The notes under the pieces were generated by a model that saw only the letters and a list, made by a program, of their open reading frames with translations, made no database searches and was not told the origin of the DNA. Below, piece by piece: positions 45,505 to 55,854 of a DNA stretch of 64,000 nt (its first letter is position 1; every line of letters begins with the position of its first letter). A program made the translations under genes and the position numbers. Source of the DNA: Lathyrus oleraceus (Eukaryota; Streptophyta; Magnoliopsida; Fabales; Fabaceae); assembly GCF_024323335.1 (NCBI RefSeq), contig NC_066581.1, positions 460,867,197 through 460,931,196 of the forward strand, given 5' to 3'.

Positions 45505-48500
45505 TTACTCAGGGCAATTTTTAATGTTCAGATTTTCTAATATAAAAAGAAATCTATCTTCAGCTAGAGGCTTAGTAAAGATATCTGCCCATTGATGTTC
45601 TGTATCAATGAACTTCAATGTTACTATCCCTTTCTGAACATAGTCTCTGATAAAATGATGTTTTATTTCTATGTGTTTGGCTCTGGAATGTAGAATGGGA
45701 TTCTTACTTAAACAAATAGCAGCAGTATTATCACAAAAGATAGGAATGTTACTCTCAAATATCTGAAGATCTTCTAGCTGATGTTTCATCCAGAGCATCT
45801 GAGTTGTGCACAGTGATGCTGAGATGTATTCTGCTTCTGCAGTTGATAGAGCAATTGTTGACTGTCTTTTGCTAGCCCAGGAGATTAGATTGTTTCCCAG
45901 AAGCTGGCAATTTCCAGATGTGCTTTTTCGTTCTATTCTATCTCCTGCGTAGTCTGCATCACAGTAACCAGAAAGTCTATACTCTGATGTTTTCTCATAC
46001 ATCAGGCCCAGGTTAGGAGTTCCTTTCAGATACTTAAGAATTCTCTTAACAGCTGTTAAATGAGATTCTCTAGGATCTGATTGGAATCTGGCACAAAGAC
46101 AGACACTAAAGAGAATATCAGGACGAGTAGCAGTCAGATAGAGAAGAGAGCCTATCATACCTCGATAGAGCTTCTGACAAACTTTGTTGCTTACCTCTTC
46201 CTTCTCCAGAATGCAAGTTGGGTGCATGGGAGTCTTTGCAGAGTTGCATTCAGTGATGTCAAACTTCTTCAGAACGTCTTTAATATATTTACTTTGATGG
46301 ACGTACGTGACTTCTGGAGTTTGATTAATTTGAATTCCCAGAAAGAACTTTAGTTCTTGCATTAGACTCATTTCAAATTCTGCCTGCATTAACTTAGAAA
46401 ATTCTTGGCAAACAGAGATATTAGCAGAACCAAAAATAATATCATCAACATAAATTTGGCATATCATGAGATCATTATTAAGGTTTTTACAGAAGAGTGT
46501 AGAATCAACTTTCCCTCTGATAAAATTTTGTTCCAGAAGAAAATTGCTTAAGCGTTCATACCAAGCTCTGGGAGCTTGTTTAAGTCCATATAAGGATTTC
46601 TTAAGTTTAAAAACATGTTCTGGAAAGTTTGAATTTTCAAAACCTGGAGGTTGATTGACATACACTTCTTCTGAAATATAACCATTAAGAAATGCACTCT
46701 TGACATCCATTTGGTATAATTTGATAGAATGATTAATAGCAAAAGATACAAGAAGACGAATAGATTCTAACCTCGCGACTGGAGCAAAAGTTTCATTATA
46801 ATCAATACCTTCTTGTTGACTATAACCTTGAGCTACCAGTCGAGCCTTGTTTCTGACAACTTCTCCTTTCTCGTTCAGCTTGTTTCTGAAAACCCATCTG
46901 GTTCCAATGACATGAGTGCCTCTGGGTTTAGGAACGAGATCCCAGACATCATTCTTGGAGAATTGATCTAACTCTTCTTGCATAGCTGCCACCCAATCGT
47001 TATCTTGAAGAGCTTCATCACAGGACGTAGGCTCAATCAGAGACACTAGTCCCAGAGGAATATCTTCAGAAGTTCTGAAGGTAGATCTGGTTCTAACAGG
47101 TTCATCTTTGTTTCCCAAAATCAAATCTTCAGATACGTTAATACGACTTTTAACTTTCCTTGGAATTTCTGGAGATTTAATTTCTTCAGAGTCTAGAGTG
47201 ACAGTTGCTTCTGGAGTTTTCTCAGATTCTACAAGAGTGATTTCCAAATCTGCAAACTTTTCAACTAGCTTTGACTTTTCAGGGTCAAGCTTATCATCAA
47301 ATCTGACATGAATTGATTCCTCCACAATTTTGGTTTCTGTGTTGTATACTCTATAGCCTTTAGAGCGTTCTGAGTATCCTAACATAATACCTTTCTGTGC
47401 TTTGGAATCAAACTTGTTCAGATGCTCTTTAGTATTTAATATAAAGCAAGAGCATCCAAAAGGATGAAAATATGAGATGTTGGGTTTTCTTCCTTTACAC
47501 AATTCATAGGGAGTCTTTTCTAGAATAGGTCTTATAGAGATTCTATTCTGAATGTAACACGCTGTATTTACAGCTTCTGCCCAAAAGTGCTTTGCTACAT
47601 TTGTTTCATTGATCATGGTTCTGGCCATCTCTTGGAGTGTCCTATTCTTCCTCTCTACAACTCCATTTTGTTGTGGAGTTCTAGGGCAGGAGAAATCATG
47701 GGATATTCCATTAGAATCAAATAATTCTTCAAAATCTTTATTTTCAAATTCTCCACCATGATCACTTCTGACTCTAACAATTTTGGAGTCAAATTCTTTT
47801 TGCACTTTGGAACAGAAACTGGTGAATACAGAGTGAGACTCACTCTTGTGCTTTAGGAATTTTACCCATGTCCAGCGGCTGTAATCATCAACGATTACTA
47901 GTCCATACTTCTTTCCATTGACTGATGCTGTTTTCACAGGGCCAAATAAGTCAATGTGAAGAAGCTCCAGAGGCTTAGAGGTAGAAACAACATTTTTCTT
48001 TTTAAAAGATGTTTTTGAAAACTTTCCTTTCTGACAAGCTTCACACAGAGCATCTGAAGAAAACTTCAGTTTAGGTAAGCCTCTGACTAACTCAAGTTTA
48101 GTTAGCTGAGAAAGTTTTCTCATGCTAATGTGGCCTAAGCGTCTATGCCATACCCATTGCTCTTCGTGAACTGACATTAAACATTTAACATTTTGATCTT
48201 TTAAATCAGAAAGATTTATTTTATAAATGTTGTTTTTCCTCTTGCCTGTGAAAAGGACAGAGCCATCGTTCTGATTAATGGCTTTACATGTTTTTTGATT
48301 AAAGATTACATCATAACCGTTATCACTTAATTGACTTATGGATAACAAGTTATGCATTAATCCTTCTACATAAAGAACATCAGATATAGAGGGAAGAGTA
48401 CCATTACCAATAGTTCCGGAGCCTCTGATCCTTCCTTTCTGATCTCCTCCGAAGCCTACAAATCCAGCGTCTTTAAGTTCCAGGCTTTGGAACATAGACT

Positions 48501-48627
48501 TTCTTCCCGTCATATGTCGCGAGCATCCAGAGTCCAGGTACCATGACTGGTGTCTGAACTTTGCTGCATAGGATATCTGCAACATAGATAATCTTATCTT
48601 TCGGTACCCAGAATCTCTTGGGTCCTT
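45505..48627 (-). CDS. SIRE copy 2 pol polyprotein (open; first ATG at 48585)
   Basis: Polyprotein with, in order: protease motif WYLDSGCSRHMTG at its start, HRRLGHIS and a zinc-binding pre-integrase region, integrase core (VDDYSRWTWVKF, VRSDHGGEFEN, GVVERKNRTLQEM), RT (WVFRNKLNEKGEVVRNKARL, QMDVKSAFLNG, catalytic YVDDIIFGS) and RNase H (SGYCDADYAGDR, ALSTAEAEYISAS, HIEIKHH), ending ADIFTKPLAEDRF and NCPE. All key residues I can check are present. The frame is open upstream to 48627, so it overlaps gag by 155 nt and lies +1 to it. The ATG at 48585 is internal; normal synthesis probably needs a ribosomal shift or another route. Confidence 0.93.
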   Translation of the reverse strand, partial: KDPRDSGYRKIRLSMLQISYAAKFRHQSWYLDSGCSRHMTGRKSMFQSLELKDAGFVGFGGDQKGRIRGSGTIGNGTLPSISDVLYVEGLMHNLLSISQLSDNGYDVIFNQKTCKAINQNDGSVLFTGKRKNNIYKINLSDLKDQNVKCLMSVHEEQWVWHRRLGHISMRKLSQLTKLELVRGLPKLKFSSDALCEACQKGKFSKTSFKKKNVVSTSKPLELLHIDLFGPVKTASVNGKKYGLVIVDDYSRWTWVKFLKHKSESHSVFTSFCSKVQKEFDSKIVRVRSDHGGEFENKDFEELFDSNGISHDFSCPRTPQQNGVVERKNRTLQEMARTMINETNVAKHFWAEAVNTACYIQNRISIRPILEKTPYELCKGRKPNISYFHPFGCSCFILNTKEHLNKFDSKAQKGIMLGYSERSKGYRVYNTETKIVEESIHVRFDDKLDPEKSKLVEKFADLEITLVESEKTPEATVTLDSEEIKSPEIPRKVKSRINVSEDLILGNKDEPVRTRSTFRTSEDIPLGLVSLIEPTSCDEALQDNDWVAAMQEELDQFSKNDVWDLVPKPRGTHVIGTRWVFRNKLNEKGEVVRNKARLVAQGYSQQEGIDYNETFAPVARLESIRLLVSFAINHSIKLYQMDVKSAFLNGYISEEVYVNQPPGFENSNFPEHVFKLKKSLYGLKQAPRAWYERLSNFLLEQNFIRGKVDSTLFCKNLNNDLMICQIYVDDIIFGSANISVCQEFSKLMQAEFEMSLMQELKFFLGIQINQTPEVTYVHQSKYIKDVLKKFDITECNSAKTPMHPTCILEKEEVSNKVCQKLYRGMIGSLLYLTATRPDILFSVCLCARFQSDPRESHLTAVKRILKYLKGTPNLGLMYEKTSEYRLSGYCDADYAGDRIERKSTSGNCQLLGNNLISWASKRQSTIALSTAEAEYISASLCTTQMLWMKHQLEDLQIFESNIPIFCDNTAAICLSKNPILHSRAKHIEIKHHFIRDYVQKGIVTLKFIDTEHQWADIFTKPLAEDRFLFILENLNIKNCPE

Positions 48628-50269
48628 TCAGATTAGTTTTCCCAGAGTTTCTTACAACTTTGGGTCTTCTAGCATTTTTAAATTTGTGTTCTTGTGTGTG
48701 TGTGTAGTGATATGAAAAAGGCGATTTAATTTGGTTACTGGTAGAGGTTTCATCTTCCTTAGGATCATACCCAATTCCCCTTTTATTATTCTGACTTACT
48801 CCATAAATCATGGATGCCATAATACTCCTATCTATTCCATTCTTCAGAAATTTTTGAAAGGCTTCTTCATATTTATAAATAATTTCATTTGAAGTTTGTG
48901 GTGCTTGAGACAACGCTTCTTCTAATTCTAAGCTTTTTGTTTTAGCTCCATCTCTTTCCAACGTTAAAGATCTGATTGTATCTTCACGTGCTAGAATTGT
49001 TGTCTCAAGTTTACTACATTCTTCAGATTTTGCTTTAAGAAGGCCTTTAATGTTTTTAATTTTTTGTTTTAATTTCTGATAAGAAGTAAGAGTTTCTGAC
49101 AAACATGATTCTAAGTCAGATCTAGAAAGTTCAGAAAATACCTCTTCAGATTCTTCGTCTGAGCAGCTGGATGTGGTAGCCATAAGTGCTACGTTAGCCT
49201 GTTCATCAGAGTCAGATTCTGATGATCCAGATTCACTGTCATCCCAGGTAGCCATCAGTCCTTTCTTTGTTCTGAAGGTGTTTTTCTTGAAGCTTTCTTT
49301 TCTAGGGTTGTCTTTCTTCAGCTTGGGGCATTCATTTCTGTAATGACCTGTTTCTTTACATTCATAACAGGTAATATCTTTGTTAGCTTTACCTTTTGAA
49401 GTTGACTCTGATCTATCCCCTCTGGGTCTTGGTCTTCTGAAGTTGTTGTTCCTCTTTTTCCAGAGTTGCTTGACTCTTCTGGTTAGTAGGGACAACTCTT
49501 CTTCGTCATCAGAGTCTTCTGGTTCAGAATCGTCAGTATCTTCAGTTTCTGCCTGGAGAGCTTTGGTTCTGTCAGGCTTCCGTCTTTCAGATCTGGACTT
49601 AAGCGCTACAGACTTGTTCCTTTTCTGAGGCTCATCCTCCTCTAGTTCTATCTCATGGCTTCTGAGAGAACTAACAAGTTCTTCAAGGCTGATATTGTTC
49701 AGATCCTTTGACAGCTTTAGAGCAGTAACCATAGGTCTCCATTTCTTTGGCAGACTTCTGACAATCTTCTTAACATTATCTGCAGTCGTGTATCCTTTGT
49801 CTAGCACTTTAAGACCTGCAATAAGAGTTTGGAATCTGGAAAACATAGCTTCTATAGCTTCGTCATCTTCCATTTTGAAGGCTTCATACTTCTGGATAAG
49901 AGCCAGAGCCTTCGTCTCTTTGACTTGGGAGTTTCCTTCATGAGTCATCTTCAGAGAGTCAAGAATATCTTTGGCTGTCTCTCTATTGGTGATCTTTTCA
50001 TATTCGTTGTATGATATAACATTTAGAAGTATTGTTCTGGCCTTGTGGTGATTTTTGAAGACACGTTTCTGATCTTCTGACATCTTACTTCTGGGAACTT
50101 CAGCTCCATTTAAGACTGGAGGTTTGTATCCATCTGTGACAATGTCCCAGAGGTCAGCATCATAACCCAGAAAGAAACTTTCGATTCTGTCTTTCCAGTA
50201 ATCAAATTTTTCTCCATCAAAAACAGGAGGCTTGGCATTGTAAGAATCTCTTTCATTTGAGTGGGCCAT
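48473..50269 (-). CDS. SIRE copy 2 gag (598 aa, open)
   Basis: Structural protein with KPPVFDGEKFDYWKDRIESF at the start, a conserved helical gag domain over about 220 residues, an acidic DDSEPEDSDDEEE stretch, a CCHC knuckle (CYECKETGHYRNEC), a Ser/Glu-rich segment, a coiled coil (about residues 400-460) and a tail with GPKRFWVPKDK. The ATG at 50269 is about 70 nt after the primer site, the first good start. It is 598 codons against 602 in copy 1, and the stop after KVYVPKPGT is at the same place in both. Confidence 0.94.
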   Translation of the reverse strand: MAHSNERDSYNAKPPVFDGEKFDYWKDRIESFFLGYDADLWDIVTDGYKPPVLNGAEVPRSKMSEDQKRVFKNHHKARTILLNVISYNEYEKITNRETAKDILDSLKMTHEGNSQVKETKALALIQKYEAFKMEDDEAIEAMFSRFQTLIAGLKVLDKGYTTADNVKKIVRSLPKKWRPMVTALKLSKDLNNISLEELVSSLRSHEIELEEDEPQKRNKSVALKSRSERRKPDRTKALQAETEDTDDSEPEDSDDEEELSLLTRRVKQLWKKRNNNFRRPRPRGDRSESTSKGKANKDITCYECKETGHYRNECPKLKKDNPRKESFKKNTFRTKKGLMATWDDSESGSSESDSDEQANVALMATTSSCSDEESEEVFSELSRSDLESCLSETLTSYQKLKQKIKNIKGLLKAKSEECSKLETTILAREDTIRSLTLERDGAKTKSLELEEALSQAPQTSNEIIYKYEEAFQKFLKNGIDRSIMASMIYGVSQNNKRGIGYDPKEDETSTSNQIKSPFSYHYTHTQEHKFKNARRPKVVRNSGKTNLKGPKRFWVPKDKIIYVADILCSKVQTPVMVPGLWMLATYDGKKVYVPKPGT

Positions 50270-50337
50270 TGTTTTTCTCGTACTGGATCTCTCTACACGG
50301 TTAAGTGTTTGATTAGAAAATCAATAACAGAGCCGGA

Positions 50338-50349
50338 GCTCTGATACCA
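50338..50349 (-). other. Primer binding site, initiator tRNA-Met (SIRE copy 2)
   Basis: TGGTATCAGAGC on the minus strand, two bases after the 5' LTR end. Confidence 0.94.
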
Positions 50350-50351
50350 AT

Positions 50352-51452
50352 TGAAGGTGAGAAAAACAAGAAAGGGGGGGGGGGGGGTTTGAATTGTTTT
50401 GAAAAATAAGCGCTTTTCAAAATGAAAAATCACACAAGGATTTTATACTGGTTCGCTTATAACACAAAGCTACTCCAGTCCACCCGGCCAAGGTGATTTC
50501 GCCTTCAACAAGGACTTAATCCACTAATCTTGAAAGATTACAAACAACACCTAAGAGAGAAGAGAATCTCTTAGTCTTCTCAAGTCTACAGACCACACAA
50601 AGTCACTTGAGGAAATCAAACAAATAAAAGATACAAGATATGTAATCTAGAGTGCTTCTAAGAAAGCAAGTATTACAAACTTAAGAACAGATTTTTCACT
50701 TAATAAGCAAAAGCTTAGTGAAATTCTTTGAGAGCAAAGATGATTTTCTTGAGCGTGAAATAATTCAGTATAGTTTTGGCTAGTTGATTTCTTGTTACTG
50801 AATGTTGATTGCAGCTCTATTTATATATGAGTTGAAGTAGTGGTTGAACTGGTGGATATTAGAAGGAGTTTACTCCATTTCATAAATAGCTTCTGCAGTT
50901 TAACTTTTCATCTTTGAAGTGACTACTTACCACAAGTAGTATTTTTCTTATTGGAATTGAAGATTAACGTCTCTTTCTCTGTTTAGGAAATCTATTTGAA
51001 AATCTTTACTTGACTTGAACGTTACTTTTTCATGATTAGCAAATCCATAATCAGAGTATTTGTGTTTCTGGAGAATCTTGGAATCTTGCTTCTGATGTTG
51101 ATCTCTTGAGAGTTCAGATGGCGCTGATAACTTTCAGAATATACAGATAACGTTTCTCCAGAATCAGAGCTTCTAGACTTTACTTCATGTTCAGATGCTT
51201 CTGATACTTTGCAGTTTTGTCCAGAGTCAGAGCTTCTAGACTTTCTTGAACGTGCTTCCACTTCAGATGCTCCTAATACTCTAGAATTTGTATCTGATCT
51301 TGTTGTGCATCTGATGACATCATCAGATTCATTTCTTCTTTCTTTAGAACCCTGCACACTTAGAAACTTTTCGTTAGGGTGCCATTTTTGGTTTCATCCT
51401 TTGTTATCATCAAAATCAAGGAATCTGTTGTAGAACAATTTTTGTTCTTACA
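50352..51452 (-). repeat. 5' LTR of SIRE copy 2 (1101 bp, complete)
   Basis: Begins TGTAAGAAC and ends ACCTTCA on the minus strand. U3 holds direct repeats sharing cagagcttctagactt (around 51160-51260). A run of 14 G is at 50374-50387. Confidence 0.96.
50818..50827 (-). promoter_or_regulatory. TATA box, SIRE copy 2 5' LTR
   Basis: TATATAAATA on the minus strand, the best TATA match in this LTR; identical at 44561-44570. Confidence 0.65.
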
Positions 51453-51636
51453 GCAGTGTGAATGGGGCGTCATGTTGATCTTTGGAAAGAACCGTGACGA
51501 AACTTAGAATCAGACCGTAATCCTCTCAGAATCCTCCTAGAGAACCAGGATCCATTAACTGCATCAACTGTTGGATGGGCTCCAGACAGACCACCGGAAA
51601 CTTGTAGGCGACAAGTCTCTTTCTGCCAATATCCAT
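51453..51636 (-). pseudogene. Ogre B ORF1, N-terminal part
   Basis: Starts MDIGRKRLVAYKFPVVCLEP at 51636. A TAG at 51526-51528 ends the frame after GSLGGF; beyond it coding-like sequence runs to the GCAGT border and rejoins 44094. It is the 5' end of the ORF1 described at 42422-44094. Confidence 0.82.
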
Positions 51637-52528
51637 CTTAAGAGAACCAGAAAAACTCCGACTGGAATCAAGAAGAAGATCTAAACCCCCTTGAAATGGA
51701 TAAACATGTGTTAAATGATATGAATGCAAATGATGTGATGATGTGAATGCAATGCAGTGGTATGTCAATCAGGATTGCTGTATCTGCTTGAACATCTGTC
51801 GGGTTACACTGTCTGAAGAGAAAACCACTGAGGAATATAATACAAGATCAAAGCTCTGCTCCAGAAAACCGGGTTGGTTGGAGGTTAAGGTTTCCTGAAT
51901 TTAGCCCGCCCCTCACTGGTAGGTTCTAAGAACAGAAGTTCGTCAACTTCAGCCCTTCAGTCGCGAATAATACGTTTACCACTGAAGGTTTGACATTATT
52001 ACGGGATAAAAGACCTCCACTGACTCCCCTCAACAGGACATCCTAAAGCAAGTTCCCAGTCTCGGGGTCCTCGGATTGATCAGCGAGAATGCGCCCACCA
52101 GAGTTAACATAATCACGTCTCGGAGGAGAGGCCTGGACTAAGTTCTCGGGAAATGGTCACCAGAGTCGATGATTTCTAAAGGAACATCATGTCATTACGG
52201 AACATCCGTAGGACATAATATATCCAAAAGAAACCTCGTCTGGGTATGGTTCTTCATGAACGACTTAACGTAGCAACATGCCACGCAAGCCTCATGATCA
52301 TCCACTCTAAAACCTGTGTGTACACTCAAGCCTGGGTAATGGGCTTATCTCTCGTAGAACATCCCATCCCAACAAACAAACAACAGCTCCAACAGATACA
52401 ACAGATGAATGCAAGTAAGTAAGTAAATAAATGTACAAAAGCATGAACACCTAATGAACAAGAAATCACACGAGCTAGGAGGGACTCGCTTAGGGAAGAT
52501 GGACTAGTAAGAGGTCAACTTCTCATGG
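51637..52528 (-). other. Ogre B 5' untranslated leader
   Basis: Noncoding leader between the primer site and the ORF1 start, about 890 bp. I see no ORF of note. Parts near the primer site resemble 55680-55850 of Ogre A. Confidence 0.7.
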
Positions 52529-52546
52529 TCCCCAGCAGAGTCGCCA
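52529..52546 (-). other. Primer binding site, tRNA-Arg (Ogre B)
   Basis: TGGCGACTCTGCTGGGGA on the minus strand, two bases after the LTR end. It is the primer site known for Ogre elements. Confidence 0.93.
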
Positions 52547-52847
52547 GCTGTCGCAACCTGAAAAATACAGTGCGCGAAAAAACAACCTGTGAAAGAAAAA
52601 GACAGGAGAGTCGCCACCGTGCGTTATTCATCCCAAAGGAGGGAAAGGAAACGCTCGAAACCTGAAAAAGGAAAGGACAAGACGGGGTCTCGCAACCAAA
52701 TCTTGGGTTCGGGAGTCGGTTATGCGAAGGGAAGGTATTAGCACCCCTACGCATCCGTAGTACTCTACGGGATCCACTTTTGTGGTTTTCGTCTAAAGGG
52801 TGTGGGTTTACCTAATGTGTTTATTTACTAAAAAGGTTAAGAGAAAT

Positions 52848-53032
52848 GACTCGCGCGGATGTCGCATCCACTGCATACGTATCTCATTTGAATATGAGAA
52901 TCAGAGTCTTCGTAGCTCGGCTGACCTATGGGTTGGGGGATGTGTGCTCGCTAAGACATCGCGTCTTATGCCTACGTATCTCATCTGGAATGAGAATCAG
53001 AGCAAGCCGTAGTTCGGCTAACTACGGGGTTA
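52848..53032 (-). other. Two copies of the LTR double-hairpin module (Ogre B 5' LTR)
   Basis: First: GGAT/ATCC (loop GTCGC) and TCTCAT/ATGAGA (loop TTGAAT). Second: AAGAC/GTCTT (loop ATCGC) and CTCAT/ATGAG (loop CTGGA), with outer CTACG/CGTAG. Confidence 0.7.
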
Positions 53033-53975
53033 TGGAGTGGGTTCTGGATGAACGACGTTACTACGCAATCTACCGAATGCTCGACCTTTGGAGACTTACT
53101 CACCTGTAGTAGAAGGAGTAAACGTGTGTTATGGAGAAGAAAAATCAATGAAGGGTTTGTTTGCATTGTAGGAACGCGCATGCAAAAGGGTAATGAGGAT
53201 AAGACCTCATAGCTCTTAACTCTGGACAAAGGAACCTGCATAAAGTAAACACAAAAACATTGCCTCCTATCGAGGTCTTCCAGCTAGGAAAGCAGTAAAA
53301 TGTGGGAAAAATGTAAAAGTACCACGCGGATAAAGATCCAAAGTAACAACAATTAGAGGAATGGGAAACCCTGAGATCCTTCCAAGCTAACATCATCAAA
53401 GAAAGTGGGTCAGTACAGGTAATCGGAATGAACCTCCAGGGGTTATCCCACAAATAAAGTGGGAAACCACGCAAGTTATCCCTGCAAAAGTCATGTGCCT
53501 TCACAAAAACACAACAAAAGGGTTAGTGAAACAAGATAAGGTAACCAAGAGTTGCCCCCAAATCAAAATGTAACCACATGAATAATTCCATCAAAATTCA
53601 CAAAAAGCTCACAAAAAGCAACCAAGGGTAGGAGGCCTAAACCTCTTGTCAAACTCATGCATCAAAAGGGTATCAAATTCACCCATAATACCTCATACAT
53701 TTAGAGCATTCAAATTAAAGGCATAAAGATGATGGATATAGGGCAAACCTGATTGGAGAGCTTGATTGAAATTGAGTTGCACCCGTGAGGTTTACAAAAC
53801 AATCTTTAGGGTTTATGTGAGGCAGAGGTGATTCTGTGCAGTTGAGTTCCCTTCAGGGTTTGGAGGCTGCTCTGAACTCTGTTAGTTCTTCTCTCACTAT
53901 CTTTTTCCTCAGGGTTTTGTTCCAAGGAAACCTCAGAGTATTTTGCTTCCCTTCTTTTCTCAAGTGAAGCCTTAG

Positions 53976-53984
53976 TATTTATAG
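53976..53984 (-). promoter_or_regulatory. TATA box, Ogre B 5' LTR
   Basis: CTATAAATA on the minus strand. Modules at 52848-53032 are about 950-1130 nt downstream, so they lie in the RNA leader. Confidence 0.6.
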
Positions 53985-54029
53985 ACTGAATTCCATGGCT
54001 TTGTGGGCTCAAATGAGAGGGACCCAAGT

Positions 54030-54156
54030 CCAAAATTTTTTTGTTATATTTTATTTATTTATTTAATTAATTTTATTTATTTATTTATTTTTAACTTTTT
54101 TTTTTTTCGTTTTCTTTTTCGTTTTTTTTTTTTGTTTTTTTGTTTTTTTTTTTTAA
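54030..54156. repeat. T-rich low-complexity tract, Ogre B 5' LTR
   Basis: Counterpart of 33590-33672 with extra T/G/C interruptions; accounts for most of the LTR length difference. Confidence 0.85.
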
Positions 54157-54297
54157 GTTTCTTGGATCTAATTCTGATTGACATGATGAAATGCAATGTA
54201 TCTAATGTTAAATGACCTAAAAATGAATGCATGCATGAGGTGTAAAGCGTATGCTTCCAGGAAAAATGAAGGGTAAATTTTGGGGTATTACAATATT

Positions 54298-54589
54298 CTT
54301 GCAGCATTTCAATCAGCCCTCTCTTGACCTTTTCCTCTAAAGCAACCCCTATCTTGATCTCTTTCTTTGCGTCCTCAGTACCAAGGTTAATGACTTCCAA
54401 CTCTTCCTGATGAGGTTGAATGACCCTTTCCTCCTGTTTCAATAGTCTGGCCAACTCTCTGGGGAGTTCACAATCTTCTTCACTCTCCTCTTCGGCTTGG
54501 TAAATGGGATTATCGAAGTCATACTGAGCCATAATAGAACTGTTTTTAATGGAATCCGCAAGATCAATTCTGCACGAACGGTGTTTCAT
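54298..54589 (-). pseudogene. Ogre A RT N-terminal part, displaced by Ogre B
   Basis: It encodes MAQYDFDNPIYQAEEESEED, LARLLKQEERVIQPHQ and VINLGTEDAKKEIKIG, matching the start of the Ogre B RT frame. It runs into the Ogre B LTR at the ATATT border and continues at 32094. A short upstream segment with RSCRIDLADSI resembles the exon start of other Ogre RTs. Confidence 0.9.
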
Positions 54590-54827
54590 GCTTTATTTTA
54601 GAAAAGAGTTCAAGGAAGTCACAGGAAAACAAAAAAACATTGCCATTTTTATTGTTTTGAAAATGAAAGTAATAAAAACAGAAAGACAATGAACACAAAT
54701 TTGATTGCAAAACATCCTTTATTGATGATAATCATTGAAAATTCAAAACATGATGTGGCCCTACAATGAACCACTACGCCTTGGGCAGAGCGTAGGGCTT
54801 TCATGCAAAATGGAAAACAGAAGAAAA

Positions 54828-55060
54828 TTACTCTGTCTGAAGAGTAACTTGGACTATTTCTTCAGCAGTCCAGTTGTTGATCTTCTCCCCTGGAGCGCAC
54901 GGGCGCACCCAATTATCCATATCACAATCACTGTCACCATCTTCATTGTCTGTTGCAAAGACATCCCCGTGATTCATCAATCCAACACTAGTGAAAATAC
55001 ACGACCCTTTCTGATTCTGGAACGGGAACAAGGATGAGAAATCCTCTTCAAGAACACCTG
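54828..55060 (-). pseudogene. Ogre A pro C-terminal remnant
   Basis: Only the last ~75 codons of gag-pro remain, recognisable by DGDSDCDMDNWVRP and EEIVQVTLQTE, as in Ogre B. Upstream the coding match stops abruptly at about 55060 next to a CACAG. ORF1, gag and protease are gone. The gap 54590-54827 is the putative intron. Confidence 0.78.
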
Positions 55061-55854
55061 TGATGATGCAAGAATGATATGTGTATGATGCGTATGCTAT
55101 GTTTTATCATGAATAAACCGGAAAAATGATATGCATATGCGGGTTAACCCCTTTTTTTTCTTTTTTTATGCATTATTTTTTTGAAAATGAACATGCTATG
55201 ATGCAAAAATGATGAAACAATGGCTGGTTGGCTGTGTATCACAAGGCACAGGATCAGAACTTCAGCATGAATTCGGAACCGGGAACCATAAAACACATTC
55301 ATCAACTTAGAACCCATACTTCAGAACCAACGGTCACCAACAAGAACCAAACAGAAGTCACCAACAAGACACAATCATCAACAGAACAAGTCACCATCAG
55401 AACAAGTCACCACCAGTACCTGTAAATGATTCATTCACGCCCCACTCACGGGTGTAATCTAGGCCAGGGTAAGGTCAAGAGAAACGCAGGATAAACAATC
55501 CTTTCAAGAATATCATCATATGCACACCAGGTGTATGCAACGATAATACCCCATCAGAATCTGAACTGCTCGTGATACCATGTTCCGCTAAGTGGCGCCA
55601 TACCACCCGCTTCCCATGAATCACTCTATTCCTAGGTGTCCTAAAGTTCACTCATAGCCTGTGTATTGGGCCTTTTACCTCTTGTGACTCCCACCCAACA
55701 GCGAAACAGATACACAACCAGCACAGTATGCATGAAACAGTAAAGCGCACATAGGATGCAATGCAAGCAAATAAGTATACAAAGCAATAAATAAATGACA
55801 CACAATAGACAATAAACAAACAAACGCTAGGAAAGGCCCACTAGGGAAAATAAG
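55061..55854 (-). other. Ogre A leader joined to the pro remnant
   Basis: Noncoding stretch of about 800 bp with no gag-like sequence. The right part (55680-55850) resembles the Ogre B leader. The left part ends at the coding remnant, so a deletion or template switch joined leader to pro. Confidence 0.65.

Larger units (their letters stand above)
44095..51452 (-). mobile_element. SIRE-lineage Ty1/copia element, copy 2, nearly intact
   Basis: The flanking duplication is GCAGT (44090-44094 and 51453-51457). Length is 7358 bp. Both LTRs are present. gag (598 codons) and pol (over 1000 codons) are open. The LTRs show no difference I can find over 1051 bp, including a run of 14 G in each. It is the youngest event in the nest. 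The 3' LTR lacks the outermost 50 bp of U3 on its internal side, and no polypurine tract is evident there. Confidence 0.97.
32095..54292 (-). mobile_element. Ogre B: Ty3/gypsy Ogre element inserted in Ogre A
   Basis: The flanking duplication is ATATT (32090-32094 and 54293-54297), and across it the Ogre A RT frame rejoins. LTRs are 1717 and 1744 bp. Reading on the minus strand: LTR, tRNA-Arg primer site, ORF1 (split by SIRE), gag, remnant pro, RT/RNase H, integrase, hairpin array, LTR. Without SIRE it is about 14.8 kb. Many stops and frameshifts show that it is dead. Confidence 0.96.
52549..54292 (-). repeat. 5' LTR of Ogre B (1744 bp)
   Basis: Ends as in the partner at 32095. A copy of the primer-site core (agagtcgcca, 52607-52616) lies inside U5. 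Confidence 0.95.

Noticed and set aside
51022..51357. 111-codon ORF in U3 of both SIRE copy 2 LTRs, with a related 85-codon frame in copy 1 (5854-6111)
   Set aside because: It starts at GTG, not ATG, and its Ser/Arg-rich repeats mirror DNA direct repeats in U3. The similarity follows from DNA homology.
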